A stretch of DNA of 64,000 bases, taken from Sinotaia quadrata. Its lineage: Eukaryota > Mollusca > Gastropoda > Architaenioglossa > Viviparidae. A program made the translations under genes and the position numbers. Below, in pieces: positions 47,301-59,379 of the stretch. Below the pieces are notes generated by a model that did no database searches, was not told the origin of the DNA, and worked only from the letters and a program-made list of their open reading frames with translations. The stretch spans positions 107,939,875 through 108,003,874 of the forward strand of contig CM054179.1 in the NCBI GenBank assembly GCA_028829895.1, written 5' to 3'. Position 1 is the first letter of the stretch; each line of letters starts with the position of its first letter.

Positions 47301-47879
47301 CATAACAGTAGCCTGTAGAATTCAATAGAGTAACTGAGTACAAGTAAGATTATAATACTACAAATTGTGGAATTAGTATAGGTCCTGTTAACGAATATAA
47401 ATAAGGTTCTAGTAACATACGCATGCAGAATTCAATGAATTAATATTACCGAATAAAAATGAGATTGTGATGAGAAAGACAATGAACACAGATTCTAAGT
47501 CTTCATTTATATGTTCTCTGATCTCTGTATTTCTTCCCACCTGGAAATTTAGTAATATCGATTCTTTAGTACGATGCTAGTTTCATCTTCCTGTTTTCAT
47601 TATTTATCATGTACTTTGAGAGTTATTTGCCTTGTTTTAAATATTACTTTTGTAACTCAATTTTTCAAAACAAGAAAAAAATATAATTATAATGAGCTTT
47701 AAAATTCTCAAAATTGCGACAAATTACTGTTTTAGTAATTAATAATATTTAAACGTGTTTCTTTCTTATCTATTCATATATTCACATACACTCAAAGATG
47801 AAACAATATGCACGTTTATCTGTATTGCATTGCAGTATTTGTGCATTTACGATAATCTTTTATTTTTATTAACATCGTG

Positions 47880-47884
47880 CACGC

Positions 47885-47915
<31 letters not shown>
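47880..47915. repeat. (CA)n microsatellite
   Basis: This is a CA run preceded by CACGCACACG. Confidence 0.95.
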
Positions 47916-48094
47916 GAGTTTTGACTTAACATTGGTCTAGATTGATTTATAATTTAAAGCTACATTAAAAATTCGTAAATAAACAAATTTTATAATTTTA
48001 TTTAATTACTAATCTTTACACTGCAAACAAAGTTTTCTTCTTTTTTTACGTAGCGATGAAGCAAACGCAGAAAAAAATTATCTTCGAAGGTAAT

Positions 48095-48345
48095 TTTTTA
48101 AAATCACTCTGTGCGTGCGAAACCCGTTTTCACCCCAAGATAAAAAGGAGATAAGAAAATAAAGGCGAGGGTAATTCTTGTTTGCTTTTTGAAATATGTC
48201 CTGAGATAGGAGTATGGTAAGTTCTTTTAATCACTCTGTGCATGCAAAACTGTTTTCATCCCAACATAAAACAGGAGATAGGAAAATAAATGAAAGGTAA
48301 TTCTTGTTTGCTTTTTGAAAGTCTGTCCTGAGATAAGAGTATGGT
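48095..48345. repeat. two-unit tandem duplication, about 123 bp
   Basis: The blocks TTTTAATCACTCTGTGC, AGGAGATAGGAAAATAAA and GTAATTCTTGTTTGCTTTTT, followed by TGTCCTGAGATA and GAGTATGGTAAGT, occur twice in the same order. Confidence 0.85.
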
Positions 48346-49434
48346 AAGTGTTATTTTAAGCATGTCTTCCCATTGCTTGAGTCAATGAATAATGATTGTT
48401 AAAAATCTTGCCAAAGAAAAGTTAAAATGTCAAGGGGGAAATCGAAGCGTGTAGTGATCTTTATATCTACTAACATTATTATGCATGTTTACTTTATCTT
48501 TAAATAGCTTTACATTTTACATTATTGCTTGGCAGCGCATCAAGAAGAGCCGTTATTAGCGCACTCTAGAGGTACAAACAATAATTTGAAAAGTTTATGG
48601 CTGGAAGGTGTAGGCACGCAGCTAATTAAACTATTTAAAAACTACTGTAATTAAATTCTCATTTCACGAAATGACAGTTGCATTAAAAGTGCAACCACGT
48701 TAGTCTGGGTGAAGTGCATTCATTTCAGAAAGAATGGTAAAGTAAAAATTTTAATTGGCCTTAAACCAGTTCTAACAGCTACTTAAGCTCTATTTTACAT
48801 TTAGTCAAAATAATCTAAAACAATTAAATCTCGCTCGAGTAAGCAACTCCCGTCCACGAAATTAACGAACCATAGAAATGGATTTTAAGGAGAAATCAAG
48901 AATAATTATAGCAATCAGTTAAGTCAATCAAAAGCAATTAACATTTTTCTATAATACTGCTGTGATGTCCCAGATGCATCATTAGTTATATTCCATGTGA
49001 CTCTCCGTTTATTTATGCTGGCCGGGAGGGTGGGTGTTCTGTATCAAAGTGTCTTTGCTCTTAACAGCTATTCTCGCTGCTAGCAAAAACGTTGTTGTGT
49101 GCTCAACACTTTCGAAATGCGATATGCACTTCTATACGATATATAAAGTCGTCCGTTACCCCGAATTATTACACCACATCAAGATAATTATAGAAATGAA
49201 ACGACCCGCCCTTCTCAACAATTCACATCTTTAAGTTTAGAGTTAGACATCGCAAAGTGGGATCTTTTGTAATAATATATTCATAGGACTGACAAACAGG
49301 CGTTCCTAGATAGCATATAAAACAGCGAGTTGCTCACATAAATAATTTTATATTGCATCAGAATCATGTCTTGGGAGATGCAAGTGAGAAGAAATCTAAG
49401 CCAAGGAATATTTTCGTTATGTGAATTACAACAC

Positions 49435-49525
49435 AAGCAAAACTGGATTTAGATGTACCTCACAAGCAAAACTAGACTTTGCTGTACCTCACAAGCAAAA
49501 CTGGAATTCGCTGTACCTCACAAGC
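49435..49525. repeat. 29-30 bp tandem repeat, three units
   Basis: CACAAGCAAAACTGGA plus TTNGATGTACCT is repeated three times. Confidence 0.88.
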
Positions 49526-49553
49526 CACGGGTGGGGTGAGAGAAAAATAATTC

Positions 49554-51504
49554 TGTGAAACCTCTGGGCACTCTTCACTCGTTATGAATATTATTTATTA
49601 ATTAATAACACATAACTAATTGCAAATGATCGAGAATCTTAATTTATAGTTATTAATAATTCTCCAATAAGACCACATGTCTCTCACTTGGCGGATTATA
49701 AGGCTGTCGTAAAACTCTATTCTTTACACAATAATAAGATGGACGTTTTACTGTCGCATAATGTTTTTCTGTAGGTGGAAACTTCTTACTATAGAAGTAA
49801 TAAAAATCCGTCTTTATTTATATTTAATGAGCCCCCATCTACCCACTATTACTCCAACATAAGGTTTTAATATATGTGCACGAAGGTTAATAAATGTAAA
49901 AATAAATGTATTAAATCAACAATCAAAATATGAATAAATCAAATTGCGTTGGATTTTACATCACTCCACAACAAGGTTTTAATTAAGCATTAGACACTCA
50001 TTCAGTTTATCCCTGCATAGACATCAGCAATCAAACTAACACACATATATATATAATCAAGTTCATAGAAATGGTTTCATCATAGAAATGAGAGTGGGGT
50101 TTTAGAGAGATAAGTATAGTCAATGTACAGAACCTTTCCAATGATGGCAGCTCTCACTATAACATGTTCACAATAATGCAGTTTGCAACAAGTCACTTTC
50201 TTTTCTTATTAGATGACAGTCCAACGTATCCCTCTTGGCATATTACACAACTGTTCCCGAATCTTCGATGCGCTCACAAAGCACACTGTGGAGAATCGTC
50301 CAGAACTTTGTATGCATTATCAAGCACATCAGGAGGAATGCTCCTGAATCTTTGTGTGTGCTACTCAGCACATTATGAGGAGTGTTCAAGAATCTTTTGT
50401 GAATTCACGAGACCAAACTCAAGTCTCAATTTTCACTGTATTGGCTCTAAAACGGAATTCACAGGAATCAACTTACAGCAACACGTTTACTGATAAGTTC
50501 AACAATGTAATCTGACAGAGTATAGTGATCACTGCAACTTACAGCAACACTTTTACTGATAAGTTCAACAATGTAATCTGACAGAGTATAGTGATCACTG
50601 CATCTTACAGCAACACGTTTACTGATAAGTTCAACAATGTAATCTGACAGAGTATAGTGATCACTGCATCTTACAGCAACACGTTTACTGATAAGTTCAA
50701 CAATGTAATCTGACAGAGTATAGTGATCACTGCATCTTACAGCAACACGTTTACTGATAAGTTCAACAATGTAATCTGACAGAGTATAGTGATCACTGCA
50801 TCTGAAGTGGGTACAATGTTACAAAATAAAAAATGGCATGCACTTGTCTGCAAAAGTCAAAGTAATGCACACTAAGTTTCAGGCGTATTTCATCTCTAAA
50901 CTCCTCTCTTACACACATTCTCAACTTACAAATCCTGCAACAATATTCATTAGCCCAATACACACACAGAAGAAATATAGCATTGATCAAAATTCACAAG
51001 TATAATGTACAACATAATCAAATTAGTGAACATAGAATTAATGGTTCAATTAAATAAGCATTCTCCAATTCAAATCAAATCAATAACAAACACGTATGAA
51101 ATATTTTGATGTCCATTATTTCTTTATCAGTCAGTTAACTTACCATAAGCTAACAATCACTTCTATGACTGGACTAGAGTTACGTCAAAATCAAAATGAT
51201 TATAATATAGAGCTTTTGTCTTTATATATAATAAATAATAAAATAACTTTTGTCCATCTCCATTGGATGAAGTTGTTATGAGCAAGTATGAAATTATTAG
51301 TCAGAAAAACTACTCATCCATTTGGAACTGGTCTGGATTGCCTCAGCAAGTTCTAGCATATTCTCCACCTGAGTTGTTTACACCAACTTCATCACTTACA
51401 AAAATATCATAATAAGCAGTGCCCAAGGTCGGGTCACATTAACATTGGCAACAATATATATTTATTAAATTAGAAACAGGGATAAGCAAATTTATTCCAC
51501 AACA
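49554..51504 (-). repeat. long copy of the TGTGG LTR family, inverted (1951 bp)
   Basis: Read on the minus strand it starts TGTTGTGGAATAAATTTGC at 51504 and ends GGTTTCACA at 49554, matching the ends of the solo LTR at 54824-55539. It also has a middle part (about 49850-50500) that the solo LTR lacks and the copy at 61198 has. Flanking pentamers (AATTC left, GTTTC right) do not match, so it is old or rearranged. An internal 66-bp array expands it by about 260 bp. Confidence 0.8.
50472..50801. repeat. 66-bp minisatellite, five units
   Basis: Units start CTTACAGCAACACGTTTACT at 50472, 50538, 50604, 50670 and 50736, exactly 66 bp apart and nearly identical. The LTR copy at 61198 has only one diverged unit at the same place (around 61600-61700). 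Confidence 0.95.
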
Positions 51505-51819
51505 GTTTCAATATTTATTTCTTTGCTATTCTACGCTGAGTGACTTTGTAATTGATATAAATATTAATATAATTATTTTTCATATTTGTGATAAAAGCAG
51601 AACTGTTGTTTTCTTCATGCATCACATACGTAATGTCTTAGTACCTGTCCATTCATAAGTTATTATTTTCTTTTGATTTCATTTAGTTTAGGACAGATGT
51701 GTGTAGACATTGTATATGTGTATCATGTCATGCATCATATATATATATATATACATTTAAGGAGGATTTTATATAATTGAGTGAATTCAGTTATATTCAC
51801 AAATGAGTGTGCATGTATG
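51505..51819. other. gene-free stretch with short AT array
   Basis: Nothing was recognised beyond an (AT)n-like tract near 51740. Confidence 0.5.
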
Positions 51820-52650
51820 TATACTTGTTGACGAGCCAAATAGAAAATGTTAGCCATTGTGCATTAGAAATTGCCTGAGTAGTGAAATACATGCAATTAT
51901 AATCACGTGCACCAGTGAAAGAAGATCTCAAGACGCGAACCTTCTGGAGTTCTCACAGAAAGTATGTAAAGAGAGAATTGAAGGGTAGAAAGAGAGAGAG
52001 AGAAAGTCGAAAACATCAGACAGCGCAAACTACACGCCCGCTGCATGGCAGAGGTCATGCAGCATGGCATTTAACACCAGCAACGAAGAAAACCTCTCCA
52101 CGAAACATCAAACGTAATTAAAGTAGGAACATCAAGAATGCAGTGTTTGTCAGAAGAGGTAGGAAGAAGAATAGAGATTTTCATGAGAACGGGGTTTTAC
52201 ATGAAGACAGTAGCTTCATAAGAGCAATAATTTGTGGTGAAACTTTGTATAAAGGAGATTACATCATGTTTACTAAGGAAAGTTGAGAATATCTCTTTCC
52301 ACCCAATTTTTTCATCCATCGACTGCCAAGTATCACAAGTACTGAGGCTACTTGTTCGTAAATACATCATGTCGAAGTGAAAAGTTCAACGCTTCGGGAC
52401 AGCGTCCTTTGCATACGTCCTTTGCATACAGTTAATGACAGACAAGTCATTCAGTCTCTCTGTCTGAGCTTTGCCCTGAAGGTTTTATTCCTCGAGTGAA
52501 GGAGAGGGTAATTTTTGGACCAGATAAGCCCAGAAGGTACCACATTCACAGACGCGAGGACACATTCACAGACGCGAGGACACATTCACTCGGCGAAAGT
52601 ACTTGATAACACTAAACGTCCTGCGGTCATGCCATCAGATGCAAAAGTTT
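51820..52650 (+). repeat. old dispersed repeat, copy 2
   Basis: It shares ordered landmarks with 15890-16780, including GTTGACGAG, GTGCATTAGAA, ATATCTCTTTCCA, GCATACAGTTAATGACA, CTGTCTGAG and CACTAAACGTC. It carries its own small duplication CACATTCACAGACGCGAGGA at 52541-52580. The element class is unknown. Confidence 0.6.
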
Positions 52651-53009
52651 TCAATAGAGGTCTCAAATATAAATTTTACATTCAGTTCAATCTAGTAAAT
52701 TTCTTTATATAAAATTGTTTCGCTTTTGTGTTGCCTGCAACGTTAGTATGTGCATTTGTTGGGTTGTATTTTATGTGTGTGTGAGTATCTGTGTAAATAC
52801 AGTTATATTTTAATACTGACAGCATTAGAAATTTGTTCTAAAGAGAAAATATTGCTATTCATAATGCCGTTAATAATGAATAATCTTAATAAAATATTAT
52901 TACTTAATATTGTTTATTATAGTATATTATGTTCAGTATACTTCTGTGTGGAATATAATGTCAGCACGTTTTAAGGAAATGATTTTGCTGCATGTCCACA
53001 GTCATTTAT

Positions 53010-53385
53010 TAGATAAATGGTCAAGTTAATTTCTCATGTCCTTAAATGTTTCATATACACAAGTATGAAAAGGTCAAGTTAATTTCTCATGTCCTTAAAT
53101 GTTTCATATACACTAATGAAAAGGTCAAATTCATTTCTCATGTACATAAATGCGTCATATACACTAGTATGAAAAGGTCAAATTCATTTCTCATGTACAT
53201 AAATGTGTCATATACACTAGTATGAAAAGGTCAAATTCATTTCTCATGTACATAAATGTGTCATATACATACAAGTATTAAAGGCCAAGTTCATTTTTCA
53301 TGCACATAAATGTGTCATTTACATATAAGTATGAAACGATAAAGTTCATTTCTCGTGTACATATAAAAGTGTCATATATACACAC
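53010..53385. repeat. 53-60 bp minisatellite, about six units
   Basis: The unit is built from AAGGTCAAATTCATTTCTCA, TGTACATAAATGTGTC and ATATACACTAGTATGA. Confidence 0.92.
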
Positions 53386-53754
53386 ATATGCTCCAATCTT
53401 TTCAAAAGTAATTCAAGCGCAGCAAAAGTTTCTTTTTAAATCAAGCTTACAAAACGCATTAGTTATCTACTAACAAAATATTATAAACCTATTCTCATAA
53501 AACAATATTAATAATTAATTTTTACGCACTTTATTCAAATCTTTCTGCAGGAAATCTCACAATAATTTTCAGGGTGTAACAAAACCATATGTATAATTTA
53601 CAGCAAGAAAAGAATCAGTTGTCAGATTGAAGACAAGCTTAAATATAATCTTAATCAGATATAGCTGAAAGAATTTCAGGATTTAGTAACTAATGAAACA
53701 ACATAAGTATTATCAGGTAATGAATGAGTTAATCTGAAGTGCTATGTCAAAACA

Positions 53755-53945
53755 CTTTCAATCGCGTTCCGGTACAACCAATTTCCTGTACGAAATGCGA
53801 CATCTTAAGTGATTCTATCGCGTTCCGGTACAACCAATTTCCTGTACGAAATGCGACATCTTAAGTGATTCAATCTCGTTACGCTACAACCAATTTCCTG
53901 TACGAAATGCGACATCTAAGTAATTCAATCTCGTTCCGGTACAAA
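53755..53945. repeat. about 55-bp minisatellite, 3.5 units
   Basis: CGTTCCGGTACAACCAATTT plus CCTGTACGAAATGCGACATC plus TTAAGTGATTCNATC is repeated with few changes. Confidence 0.92.
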
Positions 53946-54059
53946 CGCAGTACTTATCTGTCAAACTAGTATACTTTTCTATCCCTCTAATTTTCTTTCT
54001 CTAAAATCTGATGGATTTGAAATTATTCCGCGAGAGAAGGAACTGTTGCTTTTGTTTGG

Positions 54060-54060
<1 letters not shown>

Positions 54061-54127
<67 letters not shown>
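54061..54127. repeat. (TG)n microsatellite
   Basis: This is an uninterrupted TG run of about 33 repeats. Confidence 0.97.
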
Positions 54128-54129
<2 letters not shown>

Positions 54130-54489
54130 ACGTCAGTTGATGTATATTCTCGTGTACGACGGCGTGGGGTTGTAATTATAGGAGCTCGGGGTTTGATGGT
54201 GCAAGGATCCCCTAAATCTTGTTTAATATTCTCTTTCTGCATTAGATGCCGTTGTTCAGTTAATACTAAAGAAGCATTGTGTACAATAATGACAAAGTTA
54301 TTGCTCTCCAACAGCCCATCGCTAGAAATATAATTTATTTCAATTACTGTATATATATATATATATACACGTATGTGTGATGTATGAATAGTACATACAG
54401 GTTTTTACAAATAATTAATTCCCTTTATATAAATTTTAAACTGTTATGAAACAGAAATGTAAACAAATATTTTTTTCACCATTTGCTTC

Positions 54490-54672
54490 ATTATCTAGAT
54501 ACGAGTATTACCAAACAAATAATGGGAAAAGGGAAAAACTAGATACGAGTACCAAACACATAATGGGAAAAGGGAAACGCTAGATACGAGTATTACCAAA
54601 CACATAATGGGAAAAGGGAAAAGCTAGATACGAGTACCAAACACATAATGGGGAAAAGGGAAAAGCTAGTGT
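54490..54672. repeat. about 44-48 bp minisatellite, four units
   Basis: CTAGATACGAGTATTACCAA plus ACACATAATGGGAAAAGGGAA is repeated; some units lack TATT. Confidence 0.92.
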
Positions 54673-54823
54673 GCGTTAAAACAAATTTGAATTAATTCAA
54701 AAATGGGACAGGCACACCTGGACAGACAGTAAAGTGATTCCACTTAACGTAATGAAACATAATGTAAATATGCTTTCCAAAACATGTGTAAATACTCTGG
54801 TCTGTTTTTATAGAAATTGTATG

Positions 54824-55539
54824 TGTTGCAAAAATTTGCCTGTCTCTATTTCTAAACTTAATTTTTATATAATTTGTTAAATGTCAACATGACACAACCT
54901 TCTGGTAGTGTGCATGATGATAATTTTGTAAGTACCAGAGTTAAAAAACAACATCTGGTGGAGAATGTCCTAGAACATGCTGATGCAATCCAAACCAGTT
55001 CGAAGCGGATAAGTAGTCTTACTGATTAATAGTTCCATACTTACTCATAATAATTTCATCCAATGGGGATAGACCGAAAGTTACTTTGTTGAAGAAAGTT
55101 CCTTATTCTAATTACTTTGATTTTAACGTAACTCAAAGTCCAGTCATAAATGCACTTGTTAGTTTATGGTAAGTTAACTGACTGATAAACTGTCATAAAG
55201 GTGATTGTTAGCTTATGGTAAGTTAACTGACTGAAAAGAAAGAATGGAGTAATGGGGGGGGGGCTCGTTAAATATAAATAAAAGACGGATTTTTATTCCT
55301 CCTTTAGTCAGAAGTTTCCTCCTGCAGAAACATTGTGTGGCCGTAAAAAGTATATCTTATTATTGTGTAAAGAGTTGAGTTTTACGACAGCTTATAATCT
55401 GCCAAGTGAGAGACATGTTGATCTTGTGGGAGAATTATAAATAACTATAAATTAAGATTCTCAATCATTGTAATTAGTTATGTGTTATTAATTAGTAAAT
55501 AATAATCATAATGAGTGAAGGGCGCCCAGAATTATCACA
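54824..55539 (+). mobile_element. solo LTR of the TGTGG family with 5-bp target duplication
   Basis: This 716-bp segment starts TGTTGCAAAAATTTGCC and ends GAATTATCACA. The pentamer GTATG lies directly before (54819-54823) and directly after (55540-55544). TG...CA ends plus a 5-bp duplication and no internal coding region identify a solo LTR. It carries AATAAAAGACGG, a plausible polyadenylation signal. This copy defines the family as LTR-derived. It is about 1.2 kb shorter than the inverted copy at 49554-51504, through an internal deletion. Confidence 0.85.
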
Positions 55540-55544
55540 GTATG

Positions 55545-56690
55545 TATGTGCTTTACAAGTATTGTTTTGGTATTTTCCTATAATAAAAATTGCGACCATA
55601 CCCTTGTGTCCTTGAAATCGAAATCATGTGATTGGCATCCTTGTCTTCTGAAATTATGAGTACACAGTTTCCTTGACTGCTAAAATTATGAATTCACAGT
55701 GTCCTTGTCTACTAAAATTATGAGTGCGCAGTGTCCTTGTCTGCTAAAATTATGAGTGCACAGTGTCCTTGTCTGCTAAAATTATGAGTGCACAGTGTCC
55801 TTGTCCACTGAAATCAAGAACACAACTTATCCTTGACAGTTGAAATCAAGAGAAGAAAATGGCGTTCTTTTGTAAAATTATTAATACATCATGTCCTTAA
55901 AAGCTGAAATTGTGAAAATATTGGCATTCTAACTGAGTAAATCGCATCATTATCAGTTGAAACTATGAGTAATTGGAATAATTATCAGATGGAATTATGA
56001 TTATTTTGATGTATTTGTTCTAATCATGTCCTTTTCAATAATAAACATGAGATTATCGTGTTCTTGACAGCAAAATAAAAATCATTATTTTTTTCCTGTT
56101 TCTTATTAACTGAAGCCATAGCTTTTATTCTATCCTTGTCGCATGAAGTCATGAGTTTATTATGTCATTGTCAGATGAAAACATGTTTTATCATACTCCA
56201 TTTTAACTAAAATCAAGAATAACATTTAACTTGCCAAATAAAGTCACGTGCTAATAATGACCTTATAAAACTAGATCATATGAGGACCGTGTCCTTGTCA
56301 GATGAAGTCGTATTTCTAGTGTTCTTGTCAGATGAACTAGTATTTCTAATGTCCTTGTCAAATGAAGTCGTACTTCTAATGTCGATGAAATCGTATTTCA
56401 AGTGTCTTTGTCAGCTGAAGTCATATTTCTAATATCAAATGAAGTCGTGTTTCCAATCTCTTTGGCAGATGAAGTCGTATTTCTACTGTTCTTGTCATAT
56501 AAAGTCGTATCGTATTTCTAGTGTCCTTGTCAGATGAAGTCGTATTTCTAGTGTCCTTGTCAGATGAAGTCGTATTTCTACTGTTCTTGTCATATAAAGT
56601 CGTATTTCTAGTGTCCTTGTTAGATGAAGTCGTATTTCTAGTGTCCTTGTCAGATGAAGTCGTATTTCTAGTGTCCTTGAAAAATAGAGT
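55545..56690. repeat. degenerate 30-32 bp array reaching the 3' end of receptor 2
   Basis: At 55620-55830 the unit is GTCCTTGTCTGCTAAAATTA plus TGAGTGCACAGT (32 bp). At about 56289-56690 it is GTCCTTGTCAGATGAAGTCG plus TATTTCTAGT (30 bp, about 13 units). The stretch between holds decayed versions with the word GTCCTTGTC or GTCATTGTC. The array ends some 30 bp before the receptor stop codon, so it probably lies in the 3' UTR. Confidence 0.85.
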
Positions 56691-56722
56691 CGCGTGTTTA
56701 TCGTATTCCATCTGTACTGAAA

Positions 56723-57919
56723 TCAAGAAAACATCGTGTCATCAGAGAAATAATGCACGCTCCGTATGGACAGATCGGATACACGCGCCGTTGTCTTCTT
56801 ATTACCGCAACGCCGAGCGAGAAGGTAAAGCTCGTGTCTGAAGCGTGAAGAACGCGAGAGGTACACGAAGAAGCTGACAGAGCTGTTAAACATCCCCAGG
56901 ACTAGATAGAACAGGTGTGACACCAGGAAAATGCTTCCGTACCGGGTTGTGTGCCGGAAGTCAGCAATCAGAGTCCTTGTCAAGCCCAGGGCGATGTTAG
57001 GAGCCGCCGTGACGATGTAGATGCATGAGACAATGACGAGCATTTTCACCAACGCTTTCTCTCGTCGACTTTTGTCGCTGCTGCTGGAGTTCTTCCTCCA
57101 CGTGACTGCCCTGTTCAGTTGAATCACCGTGATGGTGGTTGCTATAGTAACAATGCCAAACGTGGAGAACGGGATGACGACCATTAAAATGGTATCCTCG
57201 ACAATGGCGTACATGACCCTGTTGTCCGAGTAGAACTGCGTCGAACTCAGGAACAAGTTCGTTTCATTCGTCAACGGATCTTTTCTGGAACCGATGGCCA
57301 GTTCCAGTGGATAGACAATGCAGCCAATTTCAATTAGAGCCACGGTGCTGACAATGATGAAAGCCATGGTTTTCGTCTTAATCAATGTAGAGGCTTGCAT
57401 TGGCCACGTGACGCAAACACACCTTTCAACGGCTATGATCATGGTCAAACAACCACCAGAATACAGGAAACCCCGGTACAAGCCGGTCAGGTTGACCCTG
57501 GTGAAATACTTCCACCAGGCTGCTGCCTCTGGTAGAAAGTAATTCACGTGACAATATGACCCGACCAGATAGAAAAAGGTCACGAACAACAGGTCGACGA
57601 GAGCCAGCGAGAAGAGGCAGAAATTCATGCGGTCACGAAGATTCTGACGATAGAACACGATGCAGTTGAAAACATTTGTCGGAGCCCCCACTAAAAACAA
57701 CGCAGGCTTCACCCAGCATGAAACTGCTTTTTCAAGGCTGAGAAACGTGTCATAAGAAATGATGACCTGTTGCAAGTGCCATGGATTTGATAATTCGCCA
57801 GGTAAAATGGTCGCCAGAGAATTTCGGTGCGCACCTAGTACGTCATCAGTGAAAGTCTTAGGGTCATTGCACTCCTCACAAGTGAGATTGAGCAAAGTCG
57901 TGATCCATATTGTCTCCAT
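56723..57919 (-). CDS. class A GPCR, gastropod chemosensory-receptor-like (paralogue 2)
   Basis: This is a 398-residue intronless receptor. It aligns without gaps to paralogue 1 (offset of five residues) from about residue 45 to 370. Key positions are N82 (TM1), D109 (TM2), ERC at 165-167, P250, P307 (TAAP) and S349-FFVY. It has one N-terminal sequon at N11; its N-terminal 45 residues and last 30 differ completely from paralogue 1. Like paralogue 1, it lacks the TM3 and loop-2 cysteines and the TM6 tryptophan. At DNA level 56927-57290 equals 45877-46240 with no mismatch that I can find, while the flanks of that stretch differ. Both genes are on the same strand, 10 kb apart, as in chemoreceptor clusters. 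Ligand unknown. Confidence 0.9.
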   Translation of the reverse strand: METIWITTLLNLTCEECNDPKTFTDDVLGAHRNSLATILPGELSNPWHLQQVIISYDTFLSLEKAVSCWVKPALFLVGAPTNVFNCIVFYRQNLRDRMNFCLFSLALVDLLFVTFFYLVGSYCHVNYFLPEAAAWWKYFTRVNLTGLYRGFLYSGGCLTMIIAVERCVCVTWPMQASTLIKTKTMAFIIVSTVALIEIGCIVYPLELAIGSRKDPLTNETNLFLSSTQFYSDNRVMYAIVEDTILMVVIPFSTFGIVTIATTITVIQLNRAVTWRKNSSSSDKSRREKALVKMLVIVSCIYIVTAAPNIALGLTRTLIADFRHTTRYGSIFLVSHLFYLVLGMFNSSVSFFVYLSRSSRFRHELYLLARRCGNKKTTARVSDLSIRSVHYFSDDTMFS

Positions 57920-58616
57920 GGTTTGAGAAATGGGAATTGTTTTTCGAATGAGTGCTTCAGTTCTTCCGTCAAGGTAGTGGAGGTCTCATTTCTCATTCCA
58001 ACAATGAGAGCAAGGCACCATATATAAGCGCGTGAACGAAGCCTTCCTTGTACAGGTCCAGGTAAAGTAGCATCGCAAATCACGTAGCTTATTTTAATAA
58101 AATTTTAATAAGTATGTCCAGCTAATGCGTGCACTTTGATCTCTCGTTTCAAAATGCACCCCTTTATTTAACTACAAAAAAATTAAGACTCTTTTAGTAT
58201 TCAAATATTTTTTTTTTTAAATTTTCACATCATGTAAATAATGCGACCTCAAAGTGCACTGAGAGTCATTATAAAAATGAACAGGAAATTTTGTTTAAGA
58301 TATTAGAGATGACTTGTTAATCGGTTGATGCTTAATTCATCCAAGTTAATGGTTTGCGTTAAGCTATAAGTGTGAGGTCTGTGCAACTCAATGTTTTTTT
58401 GTTGTAATAAAAATTCAAAAGAAAATGTGCCAGTTATTTTATATTGTCTTCGAATCAAAACTGAAGGATTGGTGGTTTTTTTCGCCTTTTGCCACTTTCT
58501 TTCCAGATGGAGAGTAATTTTTATAACAAGTGATCTAAATAATTAAATATGTAAACTTATGTTTTATATAATGTTGTGAGTGTATGTGTATGTGTGTGTA
58601 TATATATAACTCACCA

Positions 58617-58617
<1 letters not shown>

Positions 58618-58694
<77 letters not shown>
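58618..58694. repeat. (CA)n microsatellite
   Basis: This is a CA run with one CG interruption. Confidence 0.96.
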
Positions 58695-58695
<1 letters not shown>

Positions 58696-59310
58696 TGCAA
58701 ATAGTTTCGAAAGTAATAAGTAAATCACGCTCAAATAAATCGATACTTATTTTTCTCCATAATTCATGTCTTTTGCAGTAAGACTCTCACTTTACTCAGC
58801 GACCTTTGTTTATGCTTTTAATGACAAATCATATTCTACACATTTCTTACTAACAGACATACAATCACAGGTAAACAAATACATGCATCTTTTATTTTAA
58901 ACCATGCTAAAACAATCATCTATGTCTTTAATTTACAAATATTAATTAAACATTTTAAGCATTAGAAACAACATAATTTTATAGAAATTTATTAATTGTT
59001 TAAAAAAATTTATTACAGCCTCAACGGCTACTGTCGGAATGAATAAAATTATGTCTAAAAGAAATTAAAATGTGGCTTCATGTTTGCGTTATAATTCTTG
59101 GAAATTAGTGCGCGGAACTAATTGCGTCTACAACAGGGAATGTAAAGAAATAATTTATTATAAGTAAAATTTCTTTAATAAACAAAGAGCGATGTGTATT
59201 TTACCTTCCAAATGTAAGTCTCGCAAAAAACAATCAATTGCTGAATGTCTTGATTCGATTTCTCTTGTGTGTTTCGGTATCTTTCTGGAGATATTTTTTC
59301 TTTTCATTCT

Positions 59311-59315
<5 letters not shown>

Positions 59316-59374
<59 letters not shown>
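59316..59374. repeat. (CA)n microsatellite
   Basis: This is an uninterrupted CA run of about 29 repeats. Confidence 0.97.

Positions 59375-59379
<5 letters not shown>

Larger units (their letters stand above)
46885..49553. other. gene-free stretch upstream of the first receptor
   Basis: It holds a 44-bp array (47035-47300), a (CA)n tract (47880-47915), a duplicated block of about 123 bp (48095-48345) and three 29-30 bp units (49435-49525). The receptor promoter should lie in the first hundred bases, but I see no clear TATA motif. Confidence 0.5.
52651..54823. other. gene-free stretch with four arrays
   Basis: The arrays are listed separately. The remainder (52651-53010, 53390-53750, 54130-54480, 54675-54820) is AT-rich without a recognised feature. 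Confidence 0.5.
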
